From: Streptomyces sp. NBC_00154
GTDB lineage: Bacteria; Actinomycetota; Actinomycetes; Streptomycetales; Streptomycetaceae
Direction: 5' to 3'
NCBI RefSeq assembly: GCF_026342835.1
Contig: NZ_JAPEMI010000001.1
Coordinates: 2,238,501-2,302,500, forward strand
DNA length: 64,000 bases
Part shown: positions 53,709 to 63,840 of the stretch, piece by piece
Layout: each line of letters opens with the position of its first letter
Position numbering within the stretch: the stretch's first letter is position 1
Notes under the pieces: model-generated
Database searches by the model: none
Seen by the model: only the letters and a program-made list of their open reading frames with translations
Told to the model about the DNA's origin: nothing
Position numbers and translations under genes: made by a program

Positions 53709-54971
53709 ATGCCCGCAGACCTCGCCATCATCGGACTCGGTCACCTCGGCCTGCCCCTCGCCCAAGCCGCCGTCGCCGCCGGTATCCAGACCGTCGGCTA
53801 CGACACCGATCCCCGCCCGTTCGCCGAGCTCTCCGCCGGCCGCACACCCGTCGAGGGCTCACTCGCCGCTTCGGAGATCCGCCGGATGCTCTCGGGAGGC
53901 TTCCGGCCCACCACCGACCCGGCCGAGCTCGGCCGGGTCCGTACCGCCGTGATCTGCGCGCCCACCCCCCTCGGCGCCGACCGCACCCTCGACCTCACCG
54001 CCGTCGGCGACGCCGCCCGCGCCCTCGCCGCCCGGCTGCGCCCGCACACCACCGTCCTGCTCGAATCGGCCGTGCCCCCCGGCACCACCGAGAACTTCGT
54101 GCGCCCCCTCCTCGAAGAGGGATCGGGGCTGCGCGCCGGCCGCGACTTCCACCTCGCGTGCTCCCCCAGCCGCCTCGACCCCGGCAATCGCACCCACGTC
54201 TACAGCAACACCCCCAAGGTCATCGGTGGCCTCACCCCGGCCTGCACCGAATCGGCCGCCACCTTCTACGGCCGGCTCACCGACAAGGTCGTACGGGCCC
54301 GCGGGCCGCGTGAGGCCGAGATGACGAAGGTCCTGGAGACCAACTTCCGACACGTCAACATCGCGCTGGTCAACGAGATGGCGGTGCTCTGCCACGACCT
54401 CGGCGTCGACCTCTGGGACGTCATCCGGTGCGCCGAGACCAAGCCGTTCGGTTTCCAGCCGTTCCGTCCGGGCCCCGGCGTCGGCGGCCACTGCCCCCCG
54501 GTCGACCCGGGCTTTCTCCCGTACAGCAGCCGCACCCCCGGCCATCCGCTGCGAATGGTCTCGCTCGCCCAGGAGATCAACGACCGGATGCCGAGCTACG
54601 TGATCCAGCGCTGCGCCACCCTGCTGAACGAACACGGCAAGTCCGTCCGCGGCGCCCGGGTCCTGCTCCTCGGCGTCACCTACAAGCCGGATCTCGCCGA
54701 CCAGGAGGCCTCCCCCGCCCGGGAGATCGCCACCCGGCTGATGGACATGGGTGCACAGATCGGCTACCACGACCCGCACGTCCTGGACTGGCGCGTCCGC
54801 GAACTGCCGGTGCCGCGCGCGGACTCGCTGTACGAAGCCGCGTCGAGCGCGGACCTGACGGTGCTGCTCCAGCACCACCGTACGTACGACCTCCAGGGCC
54901 TCGCCGTGAAGGCCCAACTCCTCCTGGACACCCGGGGCGCCACCCCGGCAGGAGCGGCGCACCGGCTGTGA
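53709..54971 (+). CDS. Nucleotide-sugar dehydrogenase (UDP-glucose/UDP-ManNAc type)
   Basis: 420 residues. NAD-binding GLGHLGLPLAQAAVAAG at the start, ESAVPPGTTENFVRPLL, TNFRHVNIALVNEMAVL, catalytic Cys in GPGVGGHCPPVDPGF. It should oxidise a nucleotide sugar to the uronate for envelope polysaccharides. Which sugar is uncertain. ATG 53709. Confidence 0.9.
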   Translation: MPADLAIIGLGHLGLPLAQAAVAAGIQTVGYDTDPRPFAELSAGRTPVEGSLAASEIRRMLSGGFRPTTDPAELGRVRTAVICAPTPLGADRTLDLTAVGDAARALAARLRPHTTVLLESAVPPGTTENFVRPLLEEGSGLRAGRDFHLACSPSRLDPGNRTHVYSNTPKVIGGLTPACTESAATFYGRLTDKVVRARGPREAEMTKVLETNFRHVNIALVNEMAVLCHDLGVDLWDVIRCAETKPFGFQPFRPGPGVGGHCPPVDPGFLPYSSRTPGHPLRMVSLAQEINDRMPSYVIQRCATLLNEHGKSVRGARVLLLGVTYKPDLADQEASPAREIATRLMDMGAQIGYHDPHVLDWRVRELPVPRADSLYEAASSADLTVLLQHHRTYDLQGLAVKAQLLLDTRGATPAGAAHRL

Positions 54972-55079
54972 GGGCGGTCCCCCCAAGGATTTCGGTGGGC
55001 GATGTCGGAGACGGCTGCTAGCCTGCGGCGTCACTTCTCGCACAGTCGTGCGCTTCCGTCCCAGGGGGGATCCAGCACC

Positions 55080-55676
55080 ATGAGTCAGCCCGTGCCGCCG
55101 CCGAACCAGCCGCAGCAGCCGTACGACGCCCAGCCCGGCGACGGCAACCCGTTCGCCGCCCAGCAGCCCGGCCAGCCCGGTCAGCCCGGCGTCCCGACCG
55201 GCAACCCGTTCGCCGGTCAGCAGCCCGGCCAGCCCGGCCAGTTCGGTGGCGCGCCGTTCACCCCGGCGGCTCCCGCCCGCAACAACGTGGCCCTCGGCCT
55301 GCTCGCCGCGGTCGTCGCCGCCCTCGTCGCCGCCGGCATCTACGGCGGGATCATCGGCGCCACCAAGCACGAGATCGGCTACGCGGCCGTGGGTGTCGGA
55401 TTCCTCGTCGGCCTCGCCGCGGGCAAGGTCGGCGGCCGCAACCCCGTGCTGCCGGTCCTCAGCGCGGTGCTCGCGCTGGTCGGCGTCTACTTCGGCCAGC
55501 TGCTCGGTGTGGCCATGATCAACAAGTCGGACAGTGTGCCCCTCTCCGAGGTCTTCCTCGATCACTTCAGCGAGCTGAACTCCCTGTGGAAGGCCGACAT
55601 CGACCCGATCGCCTTCCTCTTCTTCGCTCTCGCCGCGTTCGCCGCGTTCTCCGGCGCCAAGAAGGCCGCAGGCTGA
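55080..55676 (+). CDS. Membrane protein with Pro/Gln/Gly-rich N-terminus
   Basis: 198 residues. First ~65 residues: PPNQPQQPYDAQPGDGN and repeats QQPGQPGQ (twice). Then three hydrophobic helices (VALGLLAAVVAALVAAGIYGG; IGYAAVGVGFLVGLAAG; VLPVLSAVLALVGVYFGQLL) and a fourth near 180 (AFLFFALAAFAAFSG). Function unknown. ATG at 55080 follows GGGGGGATCC. A perfect terminator follows. Confidence 0.75.
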   Translation: MSQPVPPPNQPQQPYDAQPGDGNPFAAQQPGQPGQPGVPTGNPFAGQQPGQPGQFGGAPFTPAAPARNNVALGLLAAVVAALVAAGIYGGIIGATKHEIGYAAVGVGFLVGLAAGKVGGRNPVLPVLSAVLALVGVYFGQLLGVAMINKSDSVPLSEVFLDHFSELNSLWKADIDPIAFLFFALAAFAAFSGAKKAAG

Positions 55677-55683
55677 TCCGGCT

Positions 55684-55731
55684 CATACGGGAGGGCCCGG
55701 ACCGCTTGTGCGGTCCGGGCCCTCCCGTATG
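55684..55731. terminator. Perfect 22-bp hairpin, bidirectional terminator
   Basis: Arms 55684-55705 and 55710-55731 are exact complements (5' arm begins CATACGGGAGGGCCCG), loop TTGT. Between the convergent membrane protein and guaB3-like genes. Confidence 0.85.
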
Positions 55732-55742
55732 TCCGAGAAAAA

Positions 55743-56867
55743 TCAGCGGCGGTGCTGCGAGTCCGCCACCGTCACCTCGACGCGCTGGAACTCCTTGAGG
55801 TCGCTGTACCCCGTCGTCGCCATCGCCCGGCGCAGCGCACCGAAGATGTTCATCGAGCCGTCAGGGGTGTGCGAGGGGCCGGTGAGGACCTCCTCCGTCG
55901 TGCCCACGGAGCCCAGGTCCACCAGCTTGCCGCGCGGCACGTCCTCGTGGACCGCCTCCATGCCCCAGTGCCGGCCGCGGCCGGGCGCGTCCGTCGCACG
56001 GGCCAGCGGGGAGCCCATCATCACGGCGTCGGCGCCGCAGGCGATGGCCTTCGGCAGGTCGCCGGACCAGCCGACGCCGCCGTCCGCGATCACGTGCACA
56101 TACCGGCCACCGGACTCGTCCATGTAGTCGCGACGGGCCCCGGCCACATCCGCGACCGCGGTCGCCATGGGGACCTGGATACCGAAGACGTTGCGCGTGG
56201 TGTGCGCGGCGCCGCCGCCGAAGCCGACGAGGACACCGGCCGCACCGGTACGCATCAGGTGCAGCGCCGCGGTGTACGTGGCGCAGCCGCCGACGATCAC
56301 CGGGACGTCCAGCTCGTAGATGAACTGCTTGAGGTTGAGCGGCTCGGCCGCGCCCGAGACGTGCTCGGCGGAGACCGTCGTACCGCGGATGACGAAGATG
56401 TCGACGCCCGCGTCGACGACGGCCTTGGAGAACTGGGCGGTGCGCTGCGGCGAGAGCGCGGCGGCGGTGACGACACCGGAGTCGCGCACCTCCTTGATGC
56501 GCTGCCCGATCAGCTCCTCCTGGATCGGCGCGGCGTAGATCTCCTGGAGGCGGCGGGTCGCCGACTCCACGGGCATCTCGGCGATCTCGTCGAGGAGCGG
56601 CTGCGGGTCGGCGTGCCGGGTCCACAGGCCTTCGAGGTTGAGGACGCCGAGACCACCCAGCTCACCGATCCGGATCGCGGTCTGCGGGGAGACCACGGAG
56701 TCCATCGGAGCGGCCAGGAACGGCAGCTCGAACCGGTAGGCGTCGATCTGCCACGCGATCGAGACCTCCTTCGGGTCGCGGGTGCGACGGCTCGGCACGA
56801 CGGCGATGTCGTCGAAGGCGTACGCCCGGCGGCCGCGCTTGCCGCGCCCGATCTCGATCTCAGTCAC
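55743..56867 (-). CDS. GuaB3-family IMP dehydrogenase-related protein
   Basis: 374 residues, no CBS domains. IMPDH/GMPR barrel with AFDDIAVVPSRRTRDPKEV, PMDSVVSP and VVGGCATYTAALHLMRTG. Catalytic loop: family Cys replaced context VIADGGVGWSGDLPKA. It is the actinobacterial GuaB3 paralogue; the reaction may be IMP or GMP related. GTG at 56867 (VTEIEIGRGKRG) with AAAGG ten bases upstream; the frame reaches 56969. Confidence 0.88.
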   Translation of the reverse strand: MTEIEIGRGKRGRRAYAFDDIAVVPSRRTRDPKEVSIAWQIDAYRFELPFLAAPMDSVVSPQTAIRIGELGGLGVLNLEGLWTRHADPQPLLDEIAEMPVESATRRLQEIYAAPIQEELIGQRIKEVRDSGVVTAAALSPQRTAQFSKAVVDAGVDIFVIRGTTVSAEHVSGAAEPLNLKQFIYELDVPVIVGGCATYTAALHLMRTGAAGVLVGFGGGAAHTTRNVFGIQVPMATAVADVAGARRDYMDESGGRYVHVIADGGVGWSGDLPKAIACGADAVMMGSPLARATDAPGRGRHWGMEAVHEDVPRGKLVDLGSVGTTEEVLTGPSHTPDGSMNIFGALRRAMATTGYSDLKEFQRVEVTVADSQHRR

Positions 56868-56982
56868 GATGGTGTGGCCTTTCAGTTCCCTAGGCGTACT
56901 GTCTGCGTTTTCCAGTATCCCCGACACACAGGTGAGGGGCGGTTCCAGTACGCCCGGACCGCCCCTCACCTGTTCTGTTGCG

Positions 56983-58530
<1,548 letters not shown>

Positions 58531-58627
58531 CTAACGGCCTCCGGGGGTGTCTCATTCCACGAGCAAGATCACCTAGAGGTTCTGTAGCTTCGTACGGAAC
58601 TCCGTTTCGGGGTGAAGCCGGTGCTGC

Positions 58628-59293
58628 TCACTGCTCGGCGAGGGCCCGCAACCTGCTCAGCGCACGGTGCTGGGCGACCCGGACGGCGCCCGGCGACATG
58701 CCCAGCATCTGCCCGGTCTCCTCGGCGGTCAGACCGACGGCGACCCGCAGAACCAGCAGCTCGCGCTGGTTCTCCGGGAGGTTGGCAAGGAGCTTCTTGG
58801 CCCAGGCGGCATCGCTGCTGAGCAGCGCACGCTCCTCGGGCCCGAGCGAATCGTCCGGCCGCTCCGGCATCTCGTCGGAGGGCACGGCGGTCGATCCCGG
58901 GTGCCGCATGGCGGCGCGCTGGAGATCGGCGACCTTGTGGCCGGCGATGGCGAAGACAAAGGCTTCGAAGGGTCTGCCGGTGTCCTTGTAGCGCGGCAAC
59001 GCCATCAGCACCGCGACACAGACCTCCTGCGCCAGGTCCTCCACGAAGTGGCGGGCATCACCGGGCAGCCGGTTCAGCCGGGACCTGCAGTAGCGCAGCG
59101 CGAGGGGATGGACATGGGCCAGCAGATCATGGGTGGCCTGCGCGTCGCCGTCGACGGCACGGTGCACCAGAGCACCGATCACCGTCGTCTCGTCGTCGCG
59201 CATCGGACCATGGTGCCTCGGTGCCGCTTCATCCGTGGCACCGCGTCCGTAGTTGTGCACCGAAGCGTTATGAGCGGGTGCGCCGGAAGTCAT
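58628..59293 (-). CDS. shbA: Sigma-70 family (ECF-type) sigma factor, ShbA-like
   Basis: 221 residues. Region 2: [31 protein letters not shown]; region 4: [44 protein letters not shown]. From memory ShbA controls hrdB transcription in Streptomyces; the position between guaB and bldM agrees, but the name is inferred. ATG at 59293 has GGAGGG eight bases upstream; ATG 59203 is a weaker start. Confidence 0.8.
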   Translation of the reverse strand: MTSGAPAHNASVHNYGRGATDEAAPRHHGPMRDDETTVIGALVHRAVDGDAQATHDLLAHVHPLALRYCRSRLNRLPGDARHFVEDLAQEVCVAVLMALPRYKDTGRPFEAFVFAIAGHKVADLQRAAMRHPGSTAVPSDEMPERPDDSLGPEERALLSSDAAWAKKLLANLPENQRELLVLRVAVGLTAEETGQMLGMSPGAVRVAQHRALSRLRALAEQ

Positions 59294-59479
59294 GTCCTGC
59301 GCCCTCCCCTTCCGCTCGACCGAATCGTTCCCGAGGAACTCCACATCTCAAGGATGCGGCATCGGCCGGGAAGCGTCACATACCGCGGGGCACCGGCTCC
59401 CGATCTGCGGCCCGGCGCCCCCGTCGCCCCGCCCGCCGGAGGGCGGACGGGGAGACCCCCTACCGGCCATCGCCGGTCA

Positions 59480-60091
59480 TCAGCGCACCAGGCCCCAGCG
59501 GAAGCCGAGCGCCACGGCGTGCGCCCGGTCCGAGGCGCCGAGCTTCTTGAAAAGCCGCCGGGCGTGCGTCTTCACCGTGTCCTCGGAGAGGAAGAGCTCG
59601 CGCCCGATCTCCGCGTTGGAACGGCCGTGGCTCATCCCTTCGAGCACCTGGATCTCACGTGCGGTGAGCGTCGGCGCCGCACCCATCTCGGCCGACCGCA
59701 GCCGACGCGGGGCAAGCCGCCACGTCGGATCGGCCAGCGCCTGGGTGACGGTCGCCCGCAGCTCCGCGCGGGAGGCGTCCTTGTGCAGATATCCGCGGGC
59801 ACCGGCGGCGACCGCGAGCGCGACACCGTCCAGGTCCTCGGCGACGGTCAGCATGATGATCCGCGCCCCGGGGTCGGCGGAGAGCAGCCGCCGGACCGTC
59901 TCCACACCTCCCAGACCGGGCATGCGTACGTCCATCAGAATGAGATCCGAACGGTCGGCACCCCAGCGGCGGAGAACTTCCTCACCGTTGGCCGCCGTCG
60001 TCACACGCTCGACGCCGGGCACGGTCGCGACCGCGCGACGGAGCGCCTCTCGGGCAAGCGGGGAGTCGTCGCAGACGAGGACGGATGTCAT
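59480..60091 (-). CDS. bldM: BldM, developmental response regulator
   Basis: 203 residues. Receiver domain TSVLVCDDSPLAREAL, DLILMDVRMPGLGG (phospho-acceptor position), LHKDASRAEL, and LuxR helix-turn-helix TAREIQVLEGMSHGRSNAEIG and TVKTHARRLFKKL. BldM is required for aerial growth and sporulation genes in Streptomyces; here it directly precedes whiD divergently, as in S. coelicolor. ATG 60091. A sigma-BldN-like promoter lies upstream (60216-60243). Confidence 0.95.
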   Translation of the reverse strand: MTSVLVCDDSPLAREALRRAVATVPGVERVTTAANGEEVLRRWGADRSDLILMDVRMPGLGGVETVRRLLSADPGARIIMLTVAEDLDGVALAVAAGARGYLHKDASRAELRATVTQALADPTWRLAPRRLRSAEMGAAPTLTAREIQVLEGMSHGRSNAEIGRELFLSEDTVKTHARRLFKKLGASDRAHAVALGFRWGLVR

Positions 60092-60215
60092 GACCGTCCT
60101 CCGCAGCTGATGCGCGTCACCTTGAGCCTCCAGGCTGAATACAAGTCGTCACCTGTGCGGTTGACACTCTCGGACATCTGCCCGATCGCTTTTTCCGTCA
60201 ACCGCCTCCGCCCTC

Positions 60216-60243
60216 TCAACGATGGTCACTCGAAAGAGTTACG
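60216..60243 (-). promoter_or_regulatory. Sigma-BldN-like promoter of bldM
   Basis: On the minus strand CGTAAC (60243-60238), 16-base spacer, CGTTGA (60221-60216). It resembles the sigma-BldN-dependent bldM promoter as I remember it. Predicted start about 117 bases before the bldM ATG. Confidence 0.6.
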
Positions 60244-60409
60244 GGTCCGACGACCAGGTTCGGCACTCTACGTGAGGAGTCGCACACGGAGGAGAACGGC
60301 GCGGATTGTCCAGTCGTCAATCGAAGCTTCACCTGAAGGTATGCCCCATTTAGCGGGTTTTCTTCCCTTTTGCTGGTGTCTGTGGATAGATTCGCAATCA
60401 GTCATATTT

Positions 60410-60432
60410 ACATCTACTTACACCGTAGATGT
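60410..60432 (+). promoter_or_regulatory. Inverted repeat ACATCTAC-N7-GTAGATGT before whiD
   Basis: Perfect 8-bp arms 60410-60417 and 60425-60432, spacer TTACACC, about 75 bases before the whiD ATG. Operator candidate for a developmental regulator. Confidence 0.5.
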
Positions 60433-60504
60433 ACGGTCATGAGCACGGTCACCGACGAACGACTACCGCGTAGCCGACTCAGCATGGTTTCGAGGGGACA
60501 AGCA

Positions 60505-60843
60505 ATGGCAGATTTCTCCCGCCTTCCCGGACCCAACGCCGATCTGTGGGACTGGCAGCTGCTGGCGGCCTGCCGTGGGGTCGACAGCTCACTGTTCTTC
60601 CACCCGGAGGGTGAGCGCGGAGCGGCCCGGAGCGCCCGCGAGAACTCGGCGAAAGAGGTCTGTATGCGATGCCCGGTACGCGCCGAGTGCGCAGCGCACG
60701 CCCTGGCCGTGCGTGAGCCCTACGGAGTGTGGGGCGGACTGACCGAGGACGAGCGCGAAGAGCTCATGGGACGGGCCCGCAACCGACTGATCGCGACAGC
60801 AGGGGCTCCATCGGGGTTGTCCGCCCCTTCAGGGCACGGCTGA
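60505..60843 (+). CDS. whiD: WhiD, WhiB-like iron-sulphur regulator
   Basis: 112 residues. Four Cys at 23, 53, 56 and 62 bind the 4Fe-4S cluster; GVWGG G turn and the basic C-terminus (RARNRLIATAG) are present. WhiD is needed for late sporulation and acts with region 4 of HrdB. ATG at 60505 follows GAGGGG seven bases upstream; longer readings to 60370 lack start support. Stop is 44 bases from the convergent LysR gene. Confidence 0.95.
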   Translation: MADFSRLPGPNADLWDWQLLAACRGVDSSLFFHPEGERGAARSARENSAKEVCMRCPVRAECAAHALAVREPYGVWGGLTEDEREELMGRARNRLIATAGAPSGLSAPSGHG

Positions 60844-60887
60844 CCCTCGAACCGCGCAGAACAATCGAAGAAACGTTCCTGCACTCC

Positions 60888-61778
60888 CTAGCGGGCGGCC
60901 GCCAGGGAAAGCTGGTCCAGCGTGGCCGCCACGGCCGGGACCTGCGCCAGGTCCGGGAGCGTCAGCGCGACGATCTCACGCTCGACCGCCGGCTCCACCG
61001 TCACGGTGCGGGCCCCTTTGGGACGTACCGACTCGATCGCCAGTTCCGGCAGCACGGCCACCCCCAGACCGGCGCCGACCAGGCCGATCACCGCCGGGTA
61101 GTCGTCGGTGGCGAAGTCGATCCGGGGGGTGAAACCGGACTCCTCGCAGACCTCCACCAGTTGACGGCGGCAGCGGGGGCAGCCCGCGATCCAGGACTCG
61201 TCGGCCAGTTCACCGATCCCCACCGCATCCGCGTCGGCCAGCCGGTGCCCGTCGGGGACGAGGCCGATCAGGCGGTCGGTGAGCAGCGGACGTACGACCA
61301 GGTCGTCCCATTCGGGGCCCGAGGTGCCGTAGCGGAACGCCAGCGCGATGTCGCAGTCCCCCTCCCGGAGCATCTCCACCGAGCGCGGCGGCTCGGCCTC
61401 GACCAGGGAGACCCTCGTACCGGGGTGGGCCGCACGCAGGGCGGCGAGGGCGCCGGGAACCAGGGTGGAGCTGCCGCTGGGGAACGAGACGAGCCGGACC
61501 CGGCCGGCCCGCAGCCCGGCGATCGCGGCGACCTCCTCCTCGGCGGCGGTCAGCCCGGCGAGGATGCCGGAGGCGTGACGTACGAGCGCATCACCCGCCT
61601 GCGTGAGCCGCATCTCGCGACCTGTGCGGATGAGCAGCGGGGTGCCCGCGGAGGACTCCAGGGCCTTCATCTGCTGGCTGACCGCGGGCTGGGTGCAGCC
61701 CAGTTCACGCGCGGCGGCGGAGAACGAACCGGTGGCGGCCACGGCGCGCAGGACACGGAGATGACGGGCTTCGATCAC
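60888..61778 (-). CDS. LysR-family transcriptional regulator
   Basis: 296 residues. N-terminal HTH MIEARHLRVLRAVAATGSF, then TQPAVSQQMKALESSAGTPLL. Effector-binding domain follows. Divergent from the MOSC gene across 81 bases, so it may control it. The 81-base spacer holds candidate T-N11-A sites such as near 61790-61815. Confidence 0.88.
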   Translation of the reverse strand: MIEARHLRVLRAVAATGSFSAAARELGCTQPAVSQQMKALESSAGTPLLIRTGREMRLTQAGDALVRHASGILAGLTAAEEEVAAIAGLRAGRVRLVSFPSGSSTLVPGALAALRAAHPGTRVSLVEAEPPRSVEMLREGDCDIALAFRYGTSGPEWDDLVVRPLLTDRLIGLVPDGHRLADADAVGIGELADESWIAGCPRCRRQLVEVCEESGFTPRIDFATDDYPAVIGLVGAGLGVAVLPELAIESVRPKGARTVTVEPAVEREIVALTLPDLAQVPAVAATLDQLSLAAAR

Positions 61779-61859
61779 CTTTCAACCATAAGGCCCTCTT
61801 GGGGCGGACGCCAGTAACCGACCTGTGACTTTGAGACCGGGTGGTTACCGTTGGCCCCT

Positions 61860-62543
61860 ATGAAGCCGATGAAGTTGCTGACTGTGAATGTGGGACGGCC
61901 CAAGGCGGTCGACTACACCGACGCTCACGATGGCGTCACCGGGATCGACAAGCGGCCGGCCGACGGCCCGGTACGGGTCACCGATCCCGGCCCCAAGGGC
62001 ACCGGTGGCAGCGGCGTGGCCGGGGACGCGGTCTGCGACCGGCGCCATCACGGCGGCACCGACCAGGCCGTGTACGCCTTCGCCCGCGAGGACCTCGACG
62101 CCTGGGAGAGCACGCTCGGCCGCACGCTGGCGAACGGCGCGTTCGGCGAGAACCTGACGATCTCCGGACTGGACGTGAGCGGCGCGAAGATCGGCGAGCG
62201 CTGGCGGATCGGCCCCGACCTGGTGCTGGAGGTGACCTCCGGCCGGATTCCGTGCCGAACGTTCGCCGGTCACCTCGACGAGAGCCGCTGGGTCAAGCGG
62301 TTCACGGAGGCGGCCGCTCCGGGTGCCTACCTGCGAGTGGTCGAGCCGGGCGAGATCCGTGCCGGGGACCCGGTCGAGATCGTGCACCGGCCGGACCACG
62401 ACGTCACCGTGCAGCTGGAGTTCCTGGCCGCGACGACGCGCCGGGAGCTGCTGCCGGAGCTGCTCCCGGCCCGGGACGCACTCCATCCCCGGACGCTGCG
62501 CTCCGCCCTGAAGTACGTGGAGTCGAGGACCGCAGGCGAGTGA
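61860..62543 (+). CDS. MOSC-domain protein (YiiM-like)
   Basis: 227 residues. MOSC domain with conserved Cys in GRIPCRTFAGHLDES, plus GDAVCDRRHHGGTDQAVYAFARED and FGENLTISGLDV. MOSC proteins carry sulphur or molybdenum cofactor ligands; YiiM-type members reduce hydroxylamino purines. ATG at 61860; TACCGT at 61846-61851 makes it leaderless. A second ATG nine bases on is possible. Confidence 0.87.
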   Translation: MKPMKLLTVNVGRPKAVDYTDAHDGVTGIDKRPADGPVRVTDPGPKGTGGSGVAGDAVCDRRHHGGTDQAVYAFAREDLDAWESTLGRTLANGAFGENLTISGLDVSGAKIGERWRIGPDLVLEVTSGRIPCRTFAGHLDESRWVKRFTEAAAPGAYLRVVEPGEIRAGDPVEIVHRPDHDVTVQLEFLAATTRRELLPELLPARDALHPRTLRSALKYVESRTAGE

Positions 62544-62577
62544 CCCCGGCGGCGGGCGTGGCACTAACGTGCCGCGT

Positions 62578-63351
62578 ATGACGACTGCACTGATTACGGG
62601 CGCGACCGCGGGGATCGGGGCCGCCTTCGCACGACGGCTCGCGGCCGAAGGGCACAACCTGGTGCTGGTGGCGCGCAACACCGAGCGGCTCCGGGAGCAG
62701 GCAACCGAACTGCACGACCTGCATGGCATCGAGGCCGAGGTGCTGACCGCCGATCTGTCCGAGGACGACGGGATCGCCTCGGTCGAGGCGCGATTGACGG
62801 ACCGTCGGCAATCCGTCGATCTGCTGATCAACAACGCCGGGTTCGGCAACAAGGGCCGCTATCTGGAGGTGTCGATGGCCGATGAGCTGAAGATGCTGAA
62901 GGTGCACTGCGAGGCGGTGCTGCGGCTGACCTCGGCGGCCGCGGCCGGAATGAAGGAGCGCGGGCGGGGCGGGGTCGTCAATGTGGCCTCGGTGGCGGCG
63001 TTCGTACCGCGCGGGACGTACGGCGCGTCCAAGGCCTGGGTCGTGCAGTTCACCCAGGGCGCGGCGAAGGATCTGGCCGGGTCGGGGGTGCGGCTGATGG
63101 CGCTCTGCCCCGGCTTCGTACGGACCGAGTTCCATGAGCGGGCGGGGATGGGGACCGGCAACATCCCGGGCTGGATGTGGCTCGACGCGGACAAACTGGT
63201 GGCGACGGCGCTGGCGGATCTGGCGCGCGGCAAGTCCCTCTCGATCCCGGACGCGCGGTACAAGACGCTGATGGGGCTGGTGAAGGTGGCGCCGCGCGGC
63301 CTGCTCGGAGGGGTCACCTCCAAGACCGGCCGCAAGTACGGGCCCCAGTGA
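62578..63351 (+). CDS. Short-chain dehydrogenase/reductase
   Basis: 257 residues. NAD(P) motif TALITGATAGIGAAFARRL, LLINNAGFGN, catalytic Tyr/Lys in GTYGASKAWVVQF. Substrate unknown. ATG at 62578; TAACGT at 62565-62570 precedes it by seven bases, which points to leaderless mRNA. The GTG at 62569 would be before the -10. Confidence 0.9.
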   Translation: MTTALITGATAGIGAAFARRLAAEGHNLVLVARNTERLREQATELHDLHGIEAEVLTADLSEDDGIASVEARLTDRRQSVDLLINNAGFGNKGRYLEVSMADELKMLKVHCEAVLRLTSAAAAGMKERGRGGVVNVASVAAFVPRGTYGASKAWVVQFTQGAAKDLAGSGVRLMALCPGFVRTEFHERAGMGTGNIPGWMWLDADKLVATALADLARGKSLSIPDARYKTLMGLVKVAPRGLLGGVTSKTGRKYGPQ

Positions 63352-63840
63352 GCGGGTTCTTGTCGGATGCCGCGGCCCGCGCGGGCGCCGATGTCGGGGG
63401 CGGCGGGCTTCGGCTTGTTGCCGAACCGGTCCTCGCCGCCGTTGTTCTCGATGACGGGGCCGGCGGCGAGGGCGGGCGAGTCCGGGCCGCGCCGGAGGTC
63501 GCGGCGCGGCTCCGGGTCCTCGGTGATACGCCGGGGCGCGTAGCACCACGCCGGATGTGACGGATCTTCACCTTCCGTCCGGGATGCCGCCGTTGCACTG
63601 CCTGCCGAATGCGCTGTCGTCTCCGCATGTCGCACCGTCGCCCAGTGCCGGGTGGCACCGGACGACGGGCCAGGCGCTGGACGGGATGGCGCGGTTCGCG
63701 ACCGGTCCGCCCTTCGCGAAACCGGTGCCCATCGAGAGGCCTGAATCACTCGGTCCGACCGCTCCACCCGAACCGTCATGAACCCCGTATCCCAATAAAA
63801 TGGAACCATCCCATCCAGGCTCGTGAGACCGGGAGACACC
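63352..63840. other. 489-base stretch with antisense coding-like bias but no complete gene
   Basis: No gene supported. On the minus strand 63568-63735 reads with codon use like a gene (MGTGFAKGGPVANRAIPSSA, ending GGIPDGR, TGA at 63568-63570), about 55 residues with three Cys. A second, frame-shifted stretch 63360-63560 also has high third-position GC (VIENNGGEDRFGNKPK) but no start and no stop. It may be a remnant of a broken gene. The promoter of the 63841 gene lies at the right end. Confidence 0.35.

Larger units (their letters stand above)
60092..60504. promoter_or_regulatory. bldM-whiD divergent regulatory region
   Basis: 413 bases separate the divergent developmental genes. Two elements are visible (see next entries): a CGTAAC-N16-CGTTGA promoter for bldM and an ACATCTAC inverted repeat before whiD. 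The stretch 60300-60410 is A/T-rich for this genome. Nothing coding. Confidence 0.5.
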
